From Gammaproteobacteria bacterium (GTDB taxonomy: Bacteria > Pseudomonadota > Gammaproteobacteria > Xanthomonadales > Wenzhouxiangellaceae), in assembly GCA_003565625.1 (NCBI GenBank), contig PXBD01000067.1:1-64000 (forward strand): a DNA stretch of 64,000 nucleotides. Direction: 5' to 3'. A program made the position numbers and the translations under genes. Below, piece after piece: positions 1-8,275 of this stretch (position 1 is its first letter; every line of letters starts with the position of its first letter). The notes beneath the pieces were generated by a model, which saw only the letters and a program-made list of their open reading frames with translations, was not told the origin of the DNA and searched no databases.

Positions 1-3000
1 GATTCCAGGTCGCTCATGTGCACATCCACGGCCTGGAATCCGGCCGCCATGAACGCGCGCGCCATCTCGCGCTGGCCGTTGACACCCTGCTCGCGCAGGA
101 TCGCCACCTGCGGTCGCGCCCGGCCGGTGACCGCCGGCGGCGCGGACGGATCAAAACTCAGTTCGGCGCCCAGCCCGGGCCGCGACCAGTCGCCCAGGGC
201 CGCGTATTCCTCGTCTGCACAGTCGGGATGATCGCGCAGGCGCTGCATGCGGTAGCTGGTCTGAGCCCAGACCTGGGCCAGTTCAGGCAGCGAGCGCTGC
301 AGACAGACCTCACCGGCGGCGCGAATTTCAAACCAGTCGCTCTCGACCTGGCGGCCAACGGTTCGGACCTGCTCCTCCAGGCCGGCGGCGGCCAGGGCTT
401 GCTCGACGGCCGGCCAGTGGTCGTCGGCCACCTGCACCAGCCAGCCCAGTTCTTCGTTGAACAAGTCCGCCAGGAGATCATCACCGGACAGATCCAGGCA
501 CAGCCCGGTGCGTCCGGCCAGGGCCATCTCCAGGGCGCAGGCGAACAGGCCGCCATCGGAGCGATCATGGCAGGCAAGCAGCAAGTTTTCGGCCACCAGG
601 CTCTGCAGCGCATCGAAGGCCCGGCCCAGCAGATCGGCGTCGTCCAGGTCCGGCACCTCACCGAGCCCGCGCTCGAACACCTGGGCCAGGGCCGACCCGC
701 CCAGGCGACCTCGACCGAGGTCAATCAGCACCAGCCGGGAGGGCGTTGCGCGCAGCTGCGGCGTGACATGGCAGCGCACGTCCTCCGTCGCCGAGAACGC
801 CGACACAATCAGCGAAACCGGGGCGCGCATGCGCAGCGTCCGGCCTTCGTTTTCCCACACCGTCTGCATGGACAGCGAGTCCTTGCCGACCGGGATGGCA
901 AGGCCGAGAGCACAGCACAGTTCGCTGACCGCCTCGACCGCTTCGCGCAGGGCGGCATCCTGCCCTTCGCTGCCGGCGGCTGCCATCCAGTTGGCCGACA
1001 GTTTGACCCGATCGAGGCCGCGCACGCGCGCCGAGGCCAGGTTGGTCAGGGCCTCGCCAACAGCCATGCGCGCGGCCGCAGCCGGGTTCCAGACCGCCAG
1101 CGGGGTGCGCTCACCGATGCTCATCACCGTCCCGGCCAGGCCTTCGTAGTCGGCCAGGGTGATCGCCTGATCGGCCACCGGCACCTGGTGTGGCCCGACC
1201 ATCTGGTCACGCACCGACAGGCCACCGACGCTGCGGTCACCGATGGTGATCAGAAACTGCTTGCTGCCCACGCCGGGCAGGGCCAGCACGCGCTGGCAGG
1301 CATCGGCCAGGTCGATCCCGGCCCGGCCATCGTCGACCGGGTAGATCGGCACAACGTGGGCATCGCGGTGCATGCTCGGCGGACGTCCGAGCAGCAGATC
1401 CAGGTCCATATCCACGGCCGGGGTGCCCAGCAGCGGGTCTTCCAGCAACAGTCGTCCGGCCGTGGTGGCCTGGCCGAGATCGGCCCAGGGACAACGCTCG
1501 CGGCCGCACAAATCCCCGAAGCGCTCGAGGTCATCCGGGGCAATGGCCAGCACGTAGCGCTCCTGGGCTTCGTTGCACCAGATCGCCATGGGCGAGAGCC
1601 CGGCATCGGCGCTGGGAATGGCGCGCAAATCCAGTTCTCCGCCAACGCCGCCGTCGTGCAGCAACTCCGGCAGGGCGTTGGACAAGCCGCCGGCGCCCAC
1701 ATCGTGAATGGAACGGACGGGATTGGCCGCGCCCAGGGCCCAGCAGCGGTCGATGACTTCCTGGCAGCGGCGCTGCATCTCCGGGTTGCCGCGCTGGACC
1801 GAGGCGTAGTCGAGGTCGGCATCGGACTGGCCTGAAGTCATCGACGAGGCGGCGCCGCCGCCGAGGCCAATCAGCATCGCCGGGCCGCCCAGAACGATGA
1901 TTCGGTCGCCCGCGCGCAGGGGCTGTTTGTGGGTCTGGCCACCGGCGATCATGCCGCTGCCGCCGGCCAGCATGATCGGCTTGTGATAACCCCACAGGCG
2001 GTCGTCGATCGAGGCCGAGAAGCTGCGGAAGTAGCCCAGCAGCGCCGGGCGGCCGAACTCGTTGTTGAAGCGAGCCGCGCCGATCGGCCCGTCGCGCATG
2101 ATCTCGAAGGCGCTGGCCAGCCGGTCGGGTGCCGCCGGCGCGTTTTCCCACGGCTGCCGGGCCCCGGGGATGCACAGATCGGAGACCGAAAACCCGGTCA
2201 GGGCAGCGACCGGCCGGCCACCGCGGCCGGTGGCGGTCTCGTCGCGGATTTCGCCGCCCGAGCCGGTCGCGGCGCCGGGGTCGGGAGAAATCGCGGTCGG
2301 ATGGTTGTGGGTTTCGACCTTGATCTGGATGTGGATCTCGGCCGGTTCCAGGCGATAGACCGGATCCTCGCCGCCGCTGAGCAGCATTTGGCCGGCGCTG
2401 CCTTCGACAATGGCGGCGTTGTCGTCGTAGGCAACCAGCGTGCCCTGCGGCGTTTTGGCGTGAGTGCGCCGGATCAGCTGGAACAGCGAGCCCTCGCGCG
2501 CGGTCCCGTCCACCGTCCAGCTGGCGTTGAAGATCTTGTGCCGGCAGTGCTCGGAATTGGCCTGGGCGAACATCATCAGCTCGGCGTCGCTGGGATCACG
2601 CCCCAACTGCCGGTACGCGTTGACCAGGTAGCGGATCTCGCCCGCGCTCAAGGCCAGGCCGAGCGTTGTATTGGCCTGCTCCAGCACCGTGACCGGGTCA
2701 TCACCCAGCGCAACGCGACCCAGCGGGGCCGGCTGCGGCCGGGCAAACCAGGCCGACAGGTCGGCGTCGGCCGGCAGCAGCACCTGGGTCATGCGATCGT
2801 GCAGCAGACGGCGGGCGGCGTCCGGCCAGGCGGCCGCTGGCGAGCCGTCCACCCGGACCAGCAGACCGCGCTCGATGGCGGCCAGGTGGTCCAGGCCGCA
2901 GCGCCTGAGGATATCGCCGGCCTTGCTCGCCCACGGCGTACGCGTGCCGGGCCGAGGCAACACAAGCAAGGCTTCGGCTGATGGCGGCTGCCAGGCGCCG

Positions 3001-3176
3001 GCATGCAGCAGGCTGTGCAGGCGCTGTGCATCAGCCGGCTGAAGCTCGTCGGTGTCGAGCAGGAAAAATTCGCGCACCGCCAGATCGACGGGTGCTTCAA
3101 GTTGCCGGGACAGGGCAGCGGCGAGCTGGCGGCGACGGAAGTCCGGCAGGCCGTCCTGACCAAGCAGAAGCATCAT
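1..3176 (-). CDS. purL: Phosphoribosylformylglycinamidine synthase (partial, C-terminus off the left edge)
   Basis: This enzyme converts FGAR, ATP and glutamine to FGAM, the fourth step of de novo purine synthesis, in the cytoplasm. About 1058 codons are visible of the roughly 1290 usual for the large single-chain proteobacterial PurL. The ATP/FGAR-binding motif KVETHNHPTAISP with ATGSGGEIRDE lies near residue 282, and DVGAGGLSNA lies near residue 489. The glutamine amidotransferase domain begins close to the edge (AGFQAVDVHMSDL at the last visible bases), so its catalytic Cys is outside the window. The start is the first of two tandem ATGs, with AGGA upstream. It follows dsbC on the same strand by 86 bases. 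Identification is firm. Confidence 0.95.
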   Translation of the reverse strand, partial: MMLLLGQDGLPDFRRRQLAAALSRQLEAPVDLAVREFFLLDTDELQPADAQRLHSLLHAGAWQPPSAEALLVLPRPGTRTPWASKAGDILRRCGLDHLAAIERGLLVRVDGSPAAAWPDAARRLLHDRMTQVLLPADADLSAWFARPQPAPLGRVALGDDPVTVLEQANTTLGLALSAGEIRYLVNAYRQLGRDPSDAELMMFAQANSEHCRHKIFNASWTVDGTAREGSLFQLIRRTHAKTPQGTLVAYDDNAAIVEGSAGQMLLSGGEDPVYRLEPAEIHIQIKVETHNHPTAISPDPGAATGSGGEIRDETATGRGGRPVAALTGFSVSDLCIPGARQPWENAPAAPDRLASAFEIMRDGPIGAARFNNEFGRPALLGYFRSFSASIDDRLWGYHKPIMLAGGSGMIAGGQTHKQPLRAGDRIIVLGGPAMLIGLGGGAASSMTSGQSDADLDYASVQRGNPEMQRRCQEVIDRCWALGAANPVRSIHDVGAGGLSNALPELLHDGGVGGELDLRAIPSADAGLSPMAIWCNEAQERYVLAIAPDDLERFGDLCGRERCPWADLGQATTAGRLLLEDPLLGTPAVDMDLDLLLGRPPSMHRDAHVVPIYPVDDGRAGIDLADACQRVLALPGVGSKQFLITIGDRSVGGLSVRDQMVGPHQVPVADQAITLADYEGLAGTVMSIGERTPLAVWNPAAAARMAVGEALTNLASARVRGLDRVKLSANWMAAAGSEGQDAALREAVEAVSELCCALGLAIPVGKDSLSMQTVWENEGRTLRMRAPVSLIVSAFSATEDVRCHVTPQLRATPSRLVLIDLGRGRLGGSALAQVFERGLGEVPDLDDADLLGRAFDALQSLVAENLLLACHDRSDGGLFACALEMALAGRTGLCLDLSGDDLLADLFNEELGWLVQVADDHWPAVEQALAAAGLEEQVRTVGRQVESDWFEIRAAGEVCLQRSLPELAQVWAQTSYRMQRLRDHPDCADEEYAALGDWSRPGLGAELSFDPSAPPAVTGRARPQVAILREQGVNGQREMARAFMAAGFQAVDVHMSDLE

Positions 3177-3262
3177 GCAAACATCCTGTCAGATGGGCGA
3201 TGGCAACGACAGGGCCGGCAGCTCGCGCCCCGGCCCGCGGTCGCTGAGCGCAATTGCGGGAA

Positions 3263-3997
3263 TCAGCGCGCGCCGTTGGCCTCGGCCATCCGGTCGAGGC
3301 GGTCGCGCAGCTGGTCTGGCGGCACATAGCCGGGAATGATGTCGCCATCGAAGGTCATCAGCGAGGGCGTTCCGGTCACGCCCAGGCTCTGGCCCAGGCG
3401 GTACTGATCCATGACCGGGTTGGCACAGGTTGCCGCGCGCGGCGTGGCGCCGGCCTTGGCCACGTCCATGGCGCCCTGGCGATCGTCGGCGCACCAGACC
3501 GAAACCATCTTGTTGTAGGTTTGGGAGCCCTCACCGGCGCGCGGAAAGGCCAGGTAGTGGATGCGAATGCCGGCTGCCTGGTACTCGTCGATCTTTTCGT
3601 GCATGCGGCGACAGAAACCGCAGTCAGGGTCGGTGAACACCAGCAGTTCGTGGTCGGCCTCATCGTTGCCAAACGTCACGAAGTCGACCGGGTCGAGCCC
3701 GTTGAGCTGCTCGCGCCGGACCCCGGCCATGGCCGCATCGGTCAGATCACGCTGGGTTTCGAGGTCAACCACGCGTCCCTGGAAGAGGTAGCGGCCGTCA
3801 TCGCTCATGTAGATGATATCGCTGCCGATACGCACTTCCATGAGGCCGGGCACCGGGGTTTCGGCGATGGCCACGTTGGAGGCATCCTCCACCAGCCCGG
3901 CCAGGCGCTGCTCGATCGGCCCGGTCTCGGCGCCAGCAGATGCCGCGGCCAGGATCAAGCCGGCGCTCAACATCACAATCCAGTTCATTTGTTTCAT
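3263..3997 (-). CDS. dsbC: Periplasmic thiol:disulfide interchange protein DsbC
   Basis: A disulfide isomerase that reshuffles wrong disulfides in periplasmic proteins. The 244-residue product has a signal peptide (about residues 1-23, ending ASAGA-ET), the N-terminal dimerisation domain, and a thioredoxin fold with active site C126-G-F-C129. The later GVTGTPSLM segment carries the cis-Pro loop. Start chosen at MKQMNW (AGGAGAG upstream); MNWIVM nine bases downstream is an equally plausible alternative. It sits 103 bases after xerD and upstream of purL. The xerD-dsbC pairing is common in Gammaproteobacteria, which supports DsbC over DsbG. Confidence 0.92.
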   Translation of the reverse strand: MKQMNWIVMLSAGLILAAASAGAETGPIEQRLAGLVEDASNVAIAETPVPGLMEVRIGSDIIYMSDDGRYLFQGRVVDLETQRDLTDAAMAGVRREQLNGLDPVDFVTFGNDEADHELLVFTDPDCGFCRRMHEKIDEYQAAGIRIHYLAFPRAGEGSQTYNKMVSVWCADDRQGAMDVAKAGATPRAATCANPVMDQYRLGQSLGVTGTPSLMTFDGDIIPGYVPPDQLRDRLDRMAEANGAR

Positions 3998-4100
3998 TCC
4001 TTTTCGCTCTCCTGCGGTGGCATTTGACTGCCATGATCGACAGGGCTTGGAGTATAGATCAGGCGGCAAGTTTCCTGCGCCCCGATCCGGCCACGAATCT

Positions 4101-4976
4101 TCAGCCACGCGGATGGTGAGCAGCGTAGAGCGATTTCAGCCGCGCGCGCGAGACGTGGGTGTAGATCTGGGTTGTCGCCAGGTCGGCATGCCCCAGCAGC
4201 ATCTGGACAGCGCGCAGATCGGCGCCATGGTCAAGCAAATGGGTGGCGAAGGAATGCCTGAGGCGATGCGGGTGGATATTGCCAACGATACCGCAGGCGC
4301 GCGCGTGCAGGCGGATGCGCTGCCACACGGCCTGGCGGCTGAGCGGCAGCCCGCGCCGGGAAACAAAGACCCGGTCATTGCCCGGCTGCAGCGACGGTCG
4401 GCCCTGGTGCAGCCAGCGTTCGATCGCCTCGCGCGCCGGATCGCCCAGCGGCACCAGGCGCTCGCGCCCGCCTTTGCCGATGATGCGTACCAGGCCCCGG
4501 GTCAGGTTCAGGCGTGACAGGGTCAGTTCGACCAGTTCGCTGACCCGCATGCCGGTGGCATACAGCGCCTCGAGGATGGCGCGGTCGCGCAGCCCCAGCA
4601 CGCTGGCCGGATCCGGCCGAACCAGCAGTTCGCGGACTTCGGACTCCGACAGCAGGTGCGGCAGGCGACGCACGCGCGCCGGCGGCAGCAGGTCGGTTGT
4701 GGGGTTGGCGCGCAGGTGGCCCTGGCGCTGGGCCCAGGCAAAAAACTGGCGCAGGCAAGAAACCTGGCGGGTCACGCTGCTGACGGCCATGCCGTCCCGC
4801 AGACGCTGCGAGAGATAATCCATCAGCACAGCCCGCTCCGGCGGGCACTGAATCGATTGCAGGTAGGTACAGAAGTGGTCCAGATCCTGCCGGTAGGCCT
4901 CCAGCGTCTGGGCCGCCAGGCCGCGCTCGGACCAGGCCGCATCCAGAAACGGATCAACCAGAGAGTTCAGTTTCAA
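4101..4976 (-). CDS. xerD: Site-specific tyrosine recombinase XerD
   Basis: It resolves chromosome dimers at dif together with XerC. The 291-residue product has the SAM-like core-binding domain (1-100) and a catalytic domain with all active residues visible: R144, K168, H237-x-x-R240, H263 and nucleophile Y272 (in IYTHVS). The length matches XerD (about 298). The start codon is TTG, placed immediately after a strong hairpin, leaving no evident Shine-Dalgarno sequence. The N-terminus aligns with the family from this point, so the start is probably right. Being next to dsbC favours XerD over XerC or a phage integrase. Confidence 0.93.
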   Translation of the reverse strand: MKLNSLVDPFLDAAWSERGLAAQTLEAYRQDLDHFCTYLQSIQCPPERAVLMDYLSQRLRDGMAVSSVTRQVSCLRQFFAWAQRQGHLRANPTTDLLPPARVRRLPHLLSESEVRELLVRPDPASVLGLRDRAILEALYATGMRVSELVELTLSRLNLTRGLVRIIGKGGRERLVPLGDPAREAIERWLHQGRPSLQPGNDRVFVSRRGLPLSRQAVWQRIRLHARACGIVGNIHPHRLRHSFATHLLDHGADLRAVQMLLGHADLATTQIYTHVSRARLKSLYAAHHPRG

Positions 4977-4998
4977 GGGGTGGCCCTCAGGCCACCCC
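4977..4998. repeat. Perfect 9-bp inverted repeat abutting the xerD start
   Basis: GGGGTGGCC and GGCCACCCC flank a 4-base loop. On the minus strand the right arm ends directly before the TTG of xerD. No T-run follows, so it is not a standard intrinsic terminator for the lysine-rich gene upstream. It could attenuate readthrough or limit xerD translation. Confidence 0.6.
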
Positions 4999-5038
4999 GT
5001 TGCACAATCACCTTGCCAAGAACCCCGAAAGCGACGGC

Positions 5039-5563
5039 TCAGCGCCTGCCGGTCAGGCGCGCCAGACTGCTTTGTGCAGCCGTCTCCAGATCGCTGATCT
5101 TCGAGCGTGCGGTATCACGCAACTCCTCGACCGCCTTGCGCCGATGGGCAACTTCCACACTGGCCATATCCATCACGGCGGCTCGAAGCTCCTCTACGGC
5201 CGCAAGCAGACGCGCCATCGGGTCAGACCCGGCGCTGGCTTTTTTCTTGCCGCGCTTTTTCTTTGAAGCTTTCTTCTTGGTGGCTTTCTTCTTGCTGGTT
5301 TTCTTTTTGGTCGCTTTTTTCTTGCCCGCTTTTTTCTTGCCCGCTTTCTTCTTCGTGGCTTTTTTCTTCGTGGCTTTTTTCTTGGTGGCCTTCTTCTTGC
5401 CGGCTTTCTTCTTCGACGCTTTTTTCCTGGTAGCTTTCTTTGTCACCGCACCGGCTACCGACTCAGAACCCTCGGCCGCTTCCTGAGCGGACGAAGAAGA
5501 AGGAGTTACGGCACCCTCGTCGACTGCGGCCTGATCCAACCGATTCTCTTCCTGACTCTGCAT
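5039..5563 (-). CDS. Lysine-repeat histone H1-like (AlgP-type) protein
   Basis: A 174-residue protein of three parts: an acidic N-terminus (1-40), a run of tandem KKKA(T/G/S)-type repeats (about 41-109), and a C-terminal helical segment (110-174) containing LLAAVEELRAAV. The repeat region resembles eukaryotic histone H1 tails and the C-terminal repeats of Pseudomonas AlgP, so nonspecific DNA binding or nucleoid compaction is inferred. AlgP carries its repeats at the C-terminus; here they are central. The start has AGGGAGA nine bases upstream. It is upstream of xerD on the same strand, and the repeated DNA makes its length likely to vary between strains. Confidence 0.8.
   Translation of the reverse strand: MQSQEENRLDQAAVDEGAVTPSSSSAQEAAEGSESVAGAVTKKATRKKASKKKAGKKKATKKKATKKKATKKKAGKKKAGKKKATKKKTSKKKATKKKASKKKRGKKKASAGSDPMARLLAAVEELRAAVMDMASVEVAHRRKAVEELRDTARSKISDLETAAQSSLARLTGRR
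5237..5443. repeat. Tandem degenerate repeats encoding KKKA-type units
   Basis: About 200 bases of imperfect 12-15-base repeats (TTCTTG/TTCTTC-GTGGCTTTC on the plus strand) that encode the lysine repeats. Because they lie in a coding frame and lack unique spacers they are not a CRISPR. Slippage could change the repeat number. Confidence 0.8.
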
Positions 5564-5656
5564 GAATACTGTCTCCCTGCGCTTGTTTGAACATCACCAG
5601 ATCACTGCATGTGAAGAGTAAGGTAGGCGAGTTACAAAAGCAACTGATGATCAGTC

Positions 5657-6154
5657 ATGTCGGCCCGTCCGCTTCCAGGATCCCCCTGCGCCCTTCCCAG
5701 ACGACTGGCGGCGATCGTCTACGACGGTCTCCTGCTGATCGCGTTATGGATGGCTGCAACCGCGCTCCTGGTGGTTGTCAGCGGCAAGGAAATCTCCCCG
5801 GCCAACTGGCTGTTCCAGGCCTACCTGATCGTCGTCGCTTGGGCCTACCTGGCGGTGTGCTGGCGAGCCGGACAAACCCTGGGCATGAAGGCATGGCGAA
5901 TTCGCATCGTCGGCCCCGGCGATACGGTCAGCTGGAAAGCCACCGCCATCCGCTTTGGTATGGCGCTGGTCTCATGGCTTGGCGCAGGCATCGGGTTTCT
6001 CTGGAGCCTGTTCCATCCTCAACGGGCCACCTGGCACGACCTTGCGTCCGGCACTCGCCTGTTGGTCATGCCGAAAGCTTCCTTAAAGACGGCGCAACAG
6101 AATGATACTCAGGACAAGAATCAACGCACCCGGAAGCAGCATCGAAAACCATAA
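5657..6154 (+). CDS. RDD family integral membrane protein
   Basis: A 165-residue protein with the RDD pattern: RRLAAIVYDGLLLIALW at the first membrane helix (about 15-40), further helices near 50-70 and 97-117, and the GQTLGMKAWRIRIVG segment between them. The family has no well-fixed biochemical role; transport has been proposed for some members. It is divergent from the lysine-rich gene, and its last 72 bases overlap the convergent end of lptG, so the last 20 or so residues (very polar) may be unimportant. There is no clear Shine-Dalgarno at this ATG. Confidence 0.8.
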   Translation: MSARPLPGSPCALPRRLAAIVYDGLLLIALWMAATALLVVVSGKEISPANWLFQAYLIVVAWAYLAVCWRAGQTLGMKAWRIRIVGPGDTVSWKATAIRFGMALVSWLGAGIGFLWSLFHPQRATWHDLASGTRLLVMPKASLKTAQQNDTQDKNQRTRKQHRKP

Positions 6155-7159
6155 CGGCAGCGGCCAGACCATCGCCAGGCTTTGGGTCAGGCGGGTCAGG
6201 ACAAAAAACATCAGACCGAGCAAAACGCCGATCAACAAGCCAGGCCCATGCATCCCACCCCGGCCGCCCCGAAACACGAACGGCAGGGCCACCAGCACCA
6301 TCGCCAGCACGTTGACCGGATAAAACATCCGCTGCCAGAACGCCTGCGCATAGACTCCATCATCCAGCCCGCTGCGCTGCAGGTAGGCACGCATCTGCTG
6401 CAGGTCGTTCATGGCCAGCAGACGCGGTCGACTGACGGCGGCGATGAACAACTCCGGGCTCAGGCCCGAGGGCAACTGCAGACTCGCGATTACCTCAGCG
6501 GTGCCGATGTCATCAAACACCCTGACACTGACCTGCTCCAGCAGCCAGTGGTCGCCGCGATGCACAGCCCGTTGCGCGTGCAACACCTGTTCCGGTTGCA
6601 TGCCGGTACCCAGCCGATAGACCAGGGCACCAGCGAACTCCAGATCGGTTTCATCCCGCCACAGCGATTGCTCCAGACGGATGACATGGACTCCGTCGCG
6701 CAGCCAGAGACGACCCGTTTCGCCCACGTGCAGCTGGCCGCTGCGGGCCTGCTGGCGCTCGGCCCGGGCCCGGGTTTCAAGATCCGGGATATACCACTCG
6801 GCCAGCGCCACCATCAGCGCTACGCAACCAGCCACCACCAGCAACACGCGCAGGGTCAAATGGGCACGATCAAAACCGGCCGCGCGCATCGCCACCAGTT
6901 CATTGCCGGCGGCCAGACCGCCGAGGCCGACCAGGGTGCCAATCAAGGCGGCGAAGGGGAAAATGTCGTAGAGACGACGCGGTGTGGTTTGCAGCAGATA
7001 CCAGGCCATCTCCACCGCGCCGTAGTCGCCGCCGAGAGAACGAGCCTCGCGGATGAAATCGATCAACAAGTGGATGCTGAGCAGCAACAGGCTGGTCAGC
7101 GCGATGCCGCCAAGCACCGCCTGACCGAGATACCGACTCAGTCGCCACGCGCCTACCAT
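6083..7159 (-). CDS. lptG: LPS export ABC transporter permease LptG
   Basis: With LptF and LptB it extracts LPS from the inner membrane and pushes it onto the LptC-LptA bridge. The 358-residue product has a YjgP/YjgQ layout: N-terminal helices (YLGQAVLGGIALTSLLLLSIHL), a large periplasmic beta-jellyroll section (about 120-250), and C-terminal helices ending LILVLSIILLRRL. The start is the ATG overlapping the lptF stop by seven bases; upstream in-frame codons read through lptF in another frame and are not real. The protein order fixes this as LptG. Confidence 0.93.
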   Translation of the reverse strand: MVGAWRLSRYLGQAVLGGIALTSLLLLSIHLLIDFIREARSLGGDYGAVEMAWYLLQTTPRRLYDIFPFAALIGTLVGLGGLAAGNELVAMRAAGFDRAHLTLRVLLVVAGCVALMVALAEWYIPDLETRARAERQQARSGQLHVGETGRLWLRDGVHVIRLEQSLWRDETDLEFAGALVYRLGTGMQPEQVLHAQRAVHRGDHWLLEQVSVRVFDDIGTAEVIASLQLPSGLSPELFIAAVSRPRLLAMNDLQQMRAYLQRSGLDDGVYAQAFWQRMFYPVNVLAMVLVALPFVFRGGRGGMHGPGLLIGVLLGLMFFVLTRLTQSLAMVWPLPLWFSMLLPGALILVLSIILLRRL

Positions 7160-8223
7160 CGGCGCTGCCGATAGAGCCAGAGCCAGGCCACGGCGAACAA
7201 CAGCACAGCGTGGATGGGCCAGAGCCCCGGCCCGCTGCCGGCGGCGCGTTGTTCCATCATCACCAGCCCGGCCTGGATCGCGTTGCTGTAGACCAGGTAC
7301 AGCCCCAGGGCCAGAACCACGCTGCTCCAGCGTCCCTGGCGCGGACTGCGATAGGCCAGCGGAACGGCCAGCGTACCCAGGATCAGGGCCGCCAGCGGCG
7401 GCGCCAGCCGCCAATGCCATTCGCGTCGCTCGGCCGGGCTGGCCGGCGGCCATAGCTGCGGCAGCGGGATTGCCATCTCGGGCTGGGCGAAGTCGCCCAG
7501 CTCGGGCGGCGGCAGGCGGATATCGTTGCGGGCAAAGCGCATTTCGCGGACCGCGCCGGCGGCCGGGTCCGGGCCATGCCGAACCTGGTAGCCCGAAAGC
7601 AGCGACAGGTAACGACTGCCGTCGGCCGCATCCAGCCAGATCCGCCCGGCGGCCGCACTCAGCACCTCGGGCTCGTCCGGGTCATCATGCTGGATCAGTA
7701 TGTTTTGCAGCCGGCCATCGGCACCATCCACCGCGCCGACATACACCGTCAGGCCACCGCGATCAAAGTGTTCGAAACGCCCCGGCTGCAGTCCGCCGAT
7801 GATGGCCTGGCGCGCCGCTTCAGCCATCAGGCTGCCGGTTCGCTCCACCGCCAGCGGCGCCAGCCAGCCGGAGACCAGCAGCAGCAGCAACGCCCAGCCG
7901 ACCACCAGCAGCCCCAGGGCACGGAAGCAGGCGGCAAAGCCCAGCCCGGCCGAGCGGACGACTGTCATTTCGCTTTGCTCGTGAAGGCGACCAAGGGCCA
8001 GCAGCATTCCGGTCAGCAAGGCCAGCGGCGCAACCATCATCACCGCTTCGGGCATGCGCAGCAGCAGCAGCAGCAGCACGCTGGCACCGGGCAGCTGGCC
8101 CTGGGCCGCCTCGGCGAGCAACTCGGCCAGGAACAGGGCCGAGACCACGCCCAGTAAAACGAGCAGGGTCATGCCGCTGGCAGCCAGTCCCTCGCGCAGC
8201 AAGTAGCGGTGCAGAATCAACAT
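7153..8223 (-). CDS. lptF: LPS export ABC transporter permease LptF
   Basis: The partner permease of LptG in the LptB2FG extractor. The 356-residue product starts MLILHRYLLREG, typical of LptF, with helices at about 15-35, 50-75 and 95-125, a periplasmic domain, and three C-terminal helices. It is first in lptF-lptG and divergent from pepA, an arrangement widespread in Gammaproteobacteria. The pepA-lptF gap is only 52 bases, so both promoters must lie there or overlap the coding ends. Confidence 0.93.
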   Translation of the reverse strand: MLILHRYLLREGLAASGMTLLVLLGVVSALFLAELLAEAAQGQLPGASVLLLLLLRMPEAVMMVAPLALLTGMLLALGRLHEQSEMTVVRSAGLGFAACFRALGLLVVGWALLLLLVSGWLAPLAVERTGSLMAEAARQAIIGGLQPGRFEHFDRGGLTVYVGAVDGADGRLQNILIQHDDPDEPEVLSAAAGRIWLDAADGSRYLSLLSGYQVRHGPDPAAGAVREMRFARNDIRLPPPELGDFAQPEMAIPLPQLWPPASPAERREWHWRLAPPLAALILGTLAVPLAYRSPRQGRWSSVVLALGLYLVYSNAIQAGLVMMEQRAAGSGPGLWPIHAVLLFAVAWLWLYRQRRW

Positions 8224-8275
8224 CAGCGCAGGGAGGTGGTTACAATGGGAAATTGCCTTTCAGGAACCATCACCC

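Noticed and set aside
18-1835. 605-codon plus-strand open frame
   Set aside because: It is antisense to purL; the minus strand shows conserved PurL motifs across the whole span.
5237-5443. Tandem repeats that could suggest a CRISPR or satellite
   Set aside because: There are no unique spacers of regular length, and the repeats are an in-frame protein repeat.
4656-5486. Plus-strand frame rich in Phe (FFLVAFFL repeats), like a membrane protein
   Set aside because: It is the antisense reading of the AAG-rich lysine repeats; the minus frame has a good Shine-Dalgarno and a coherent protein.
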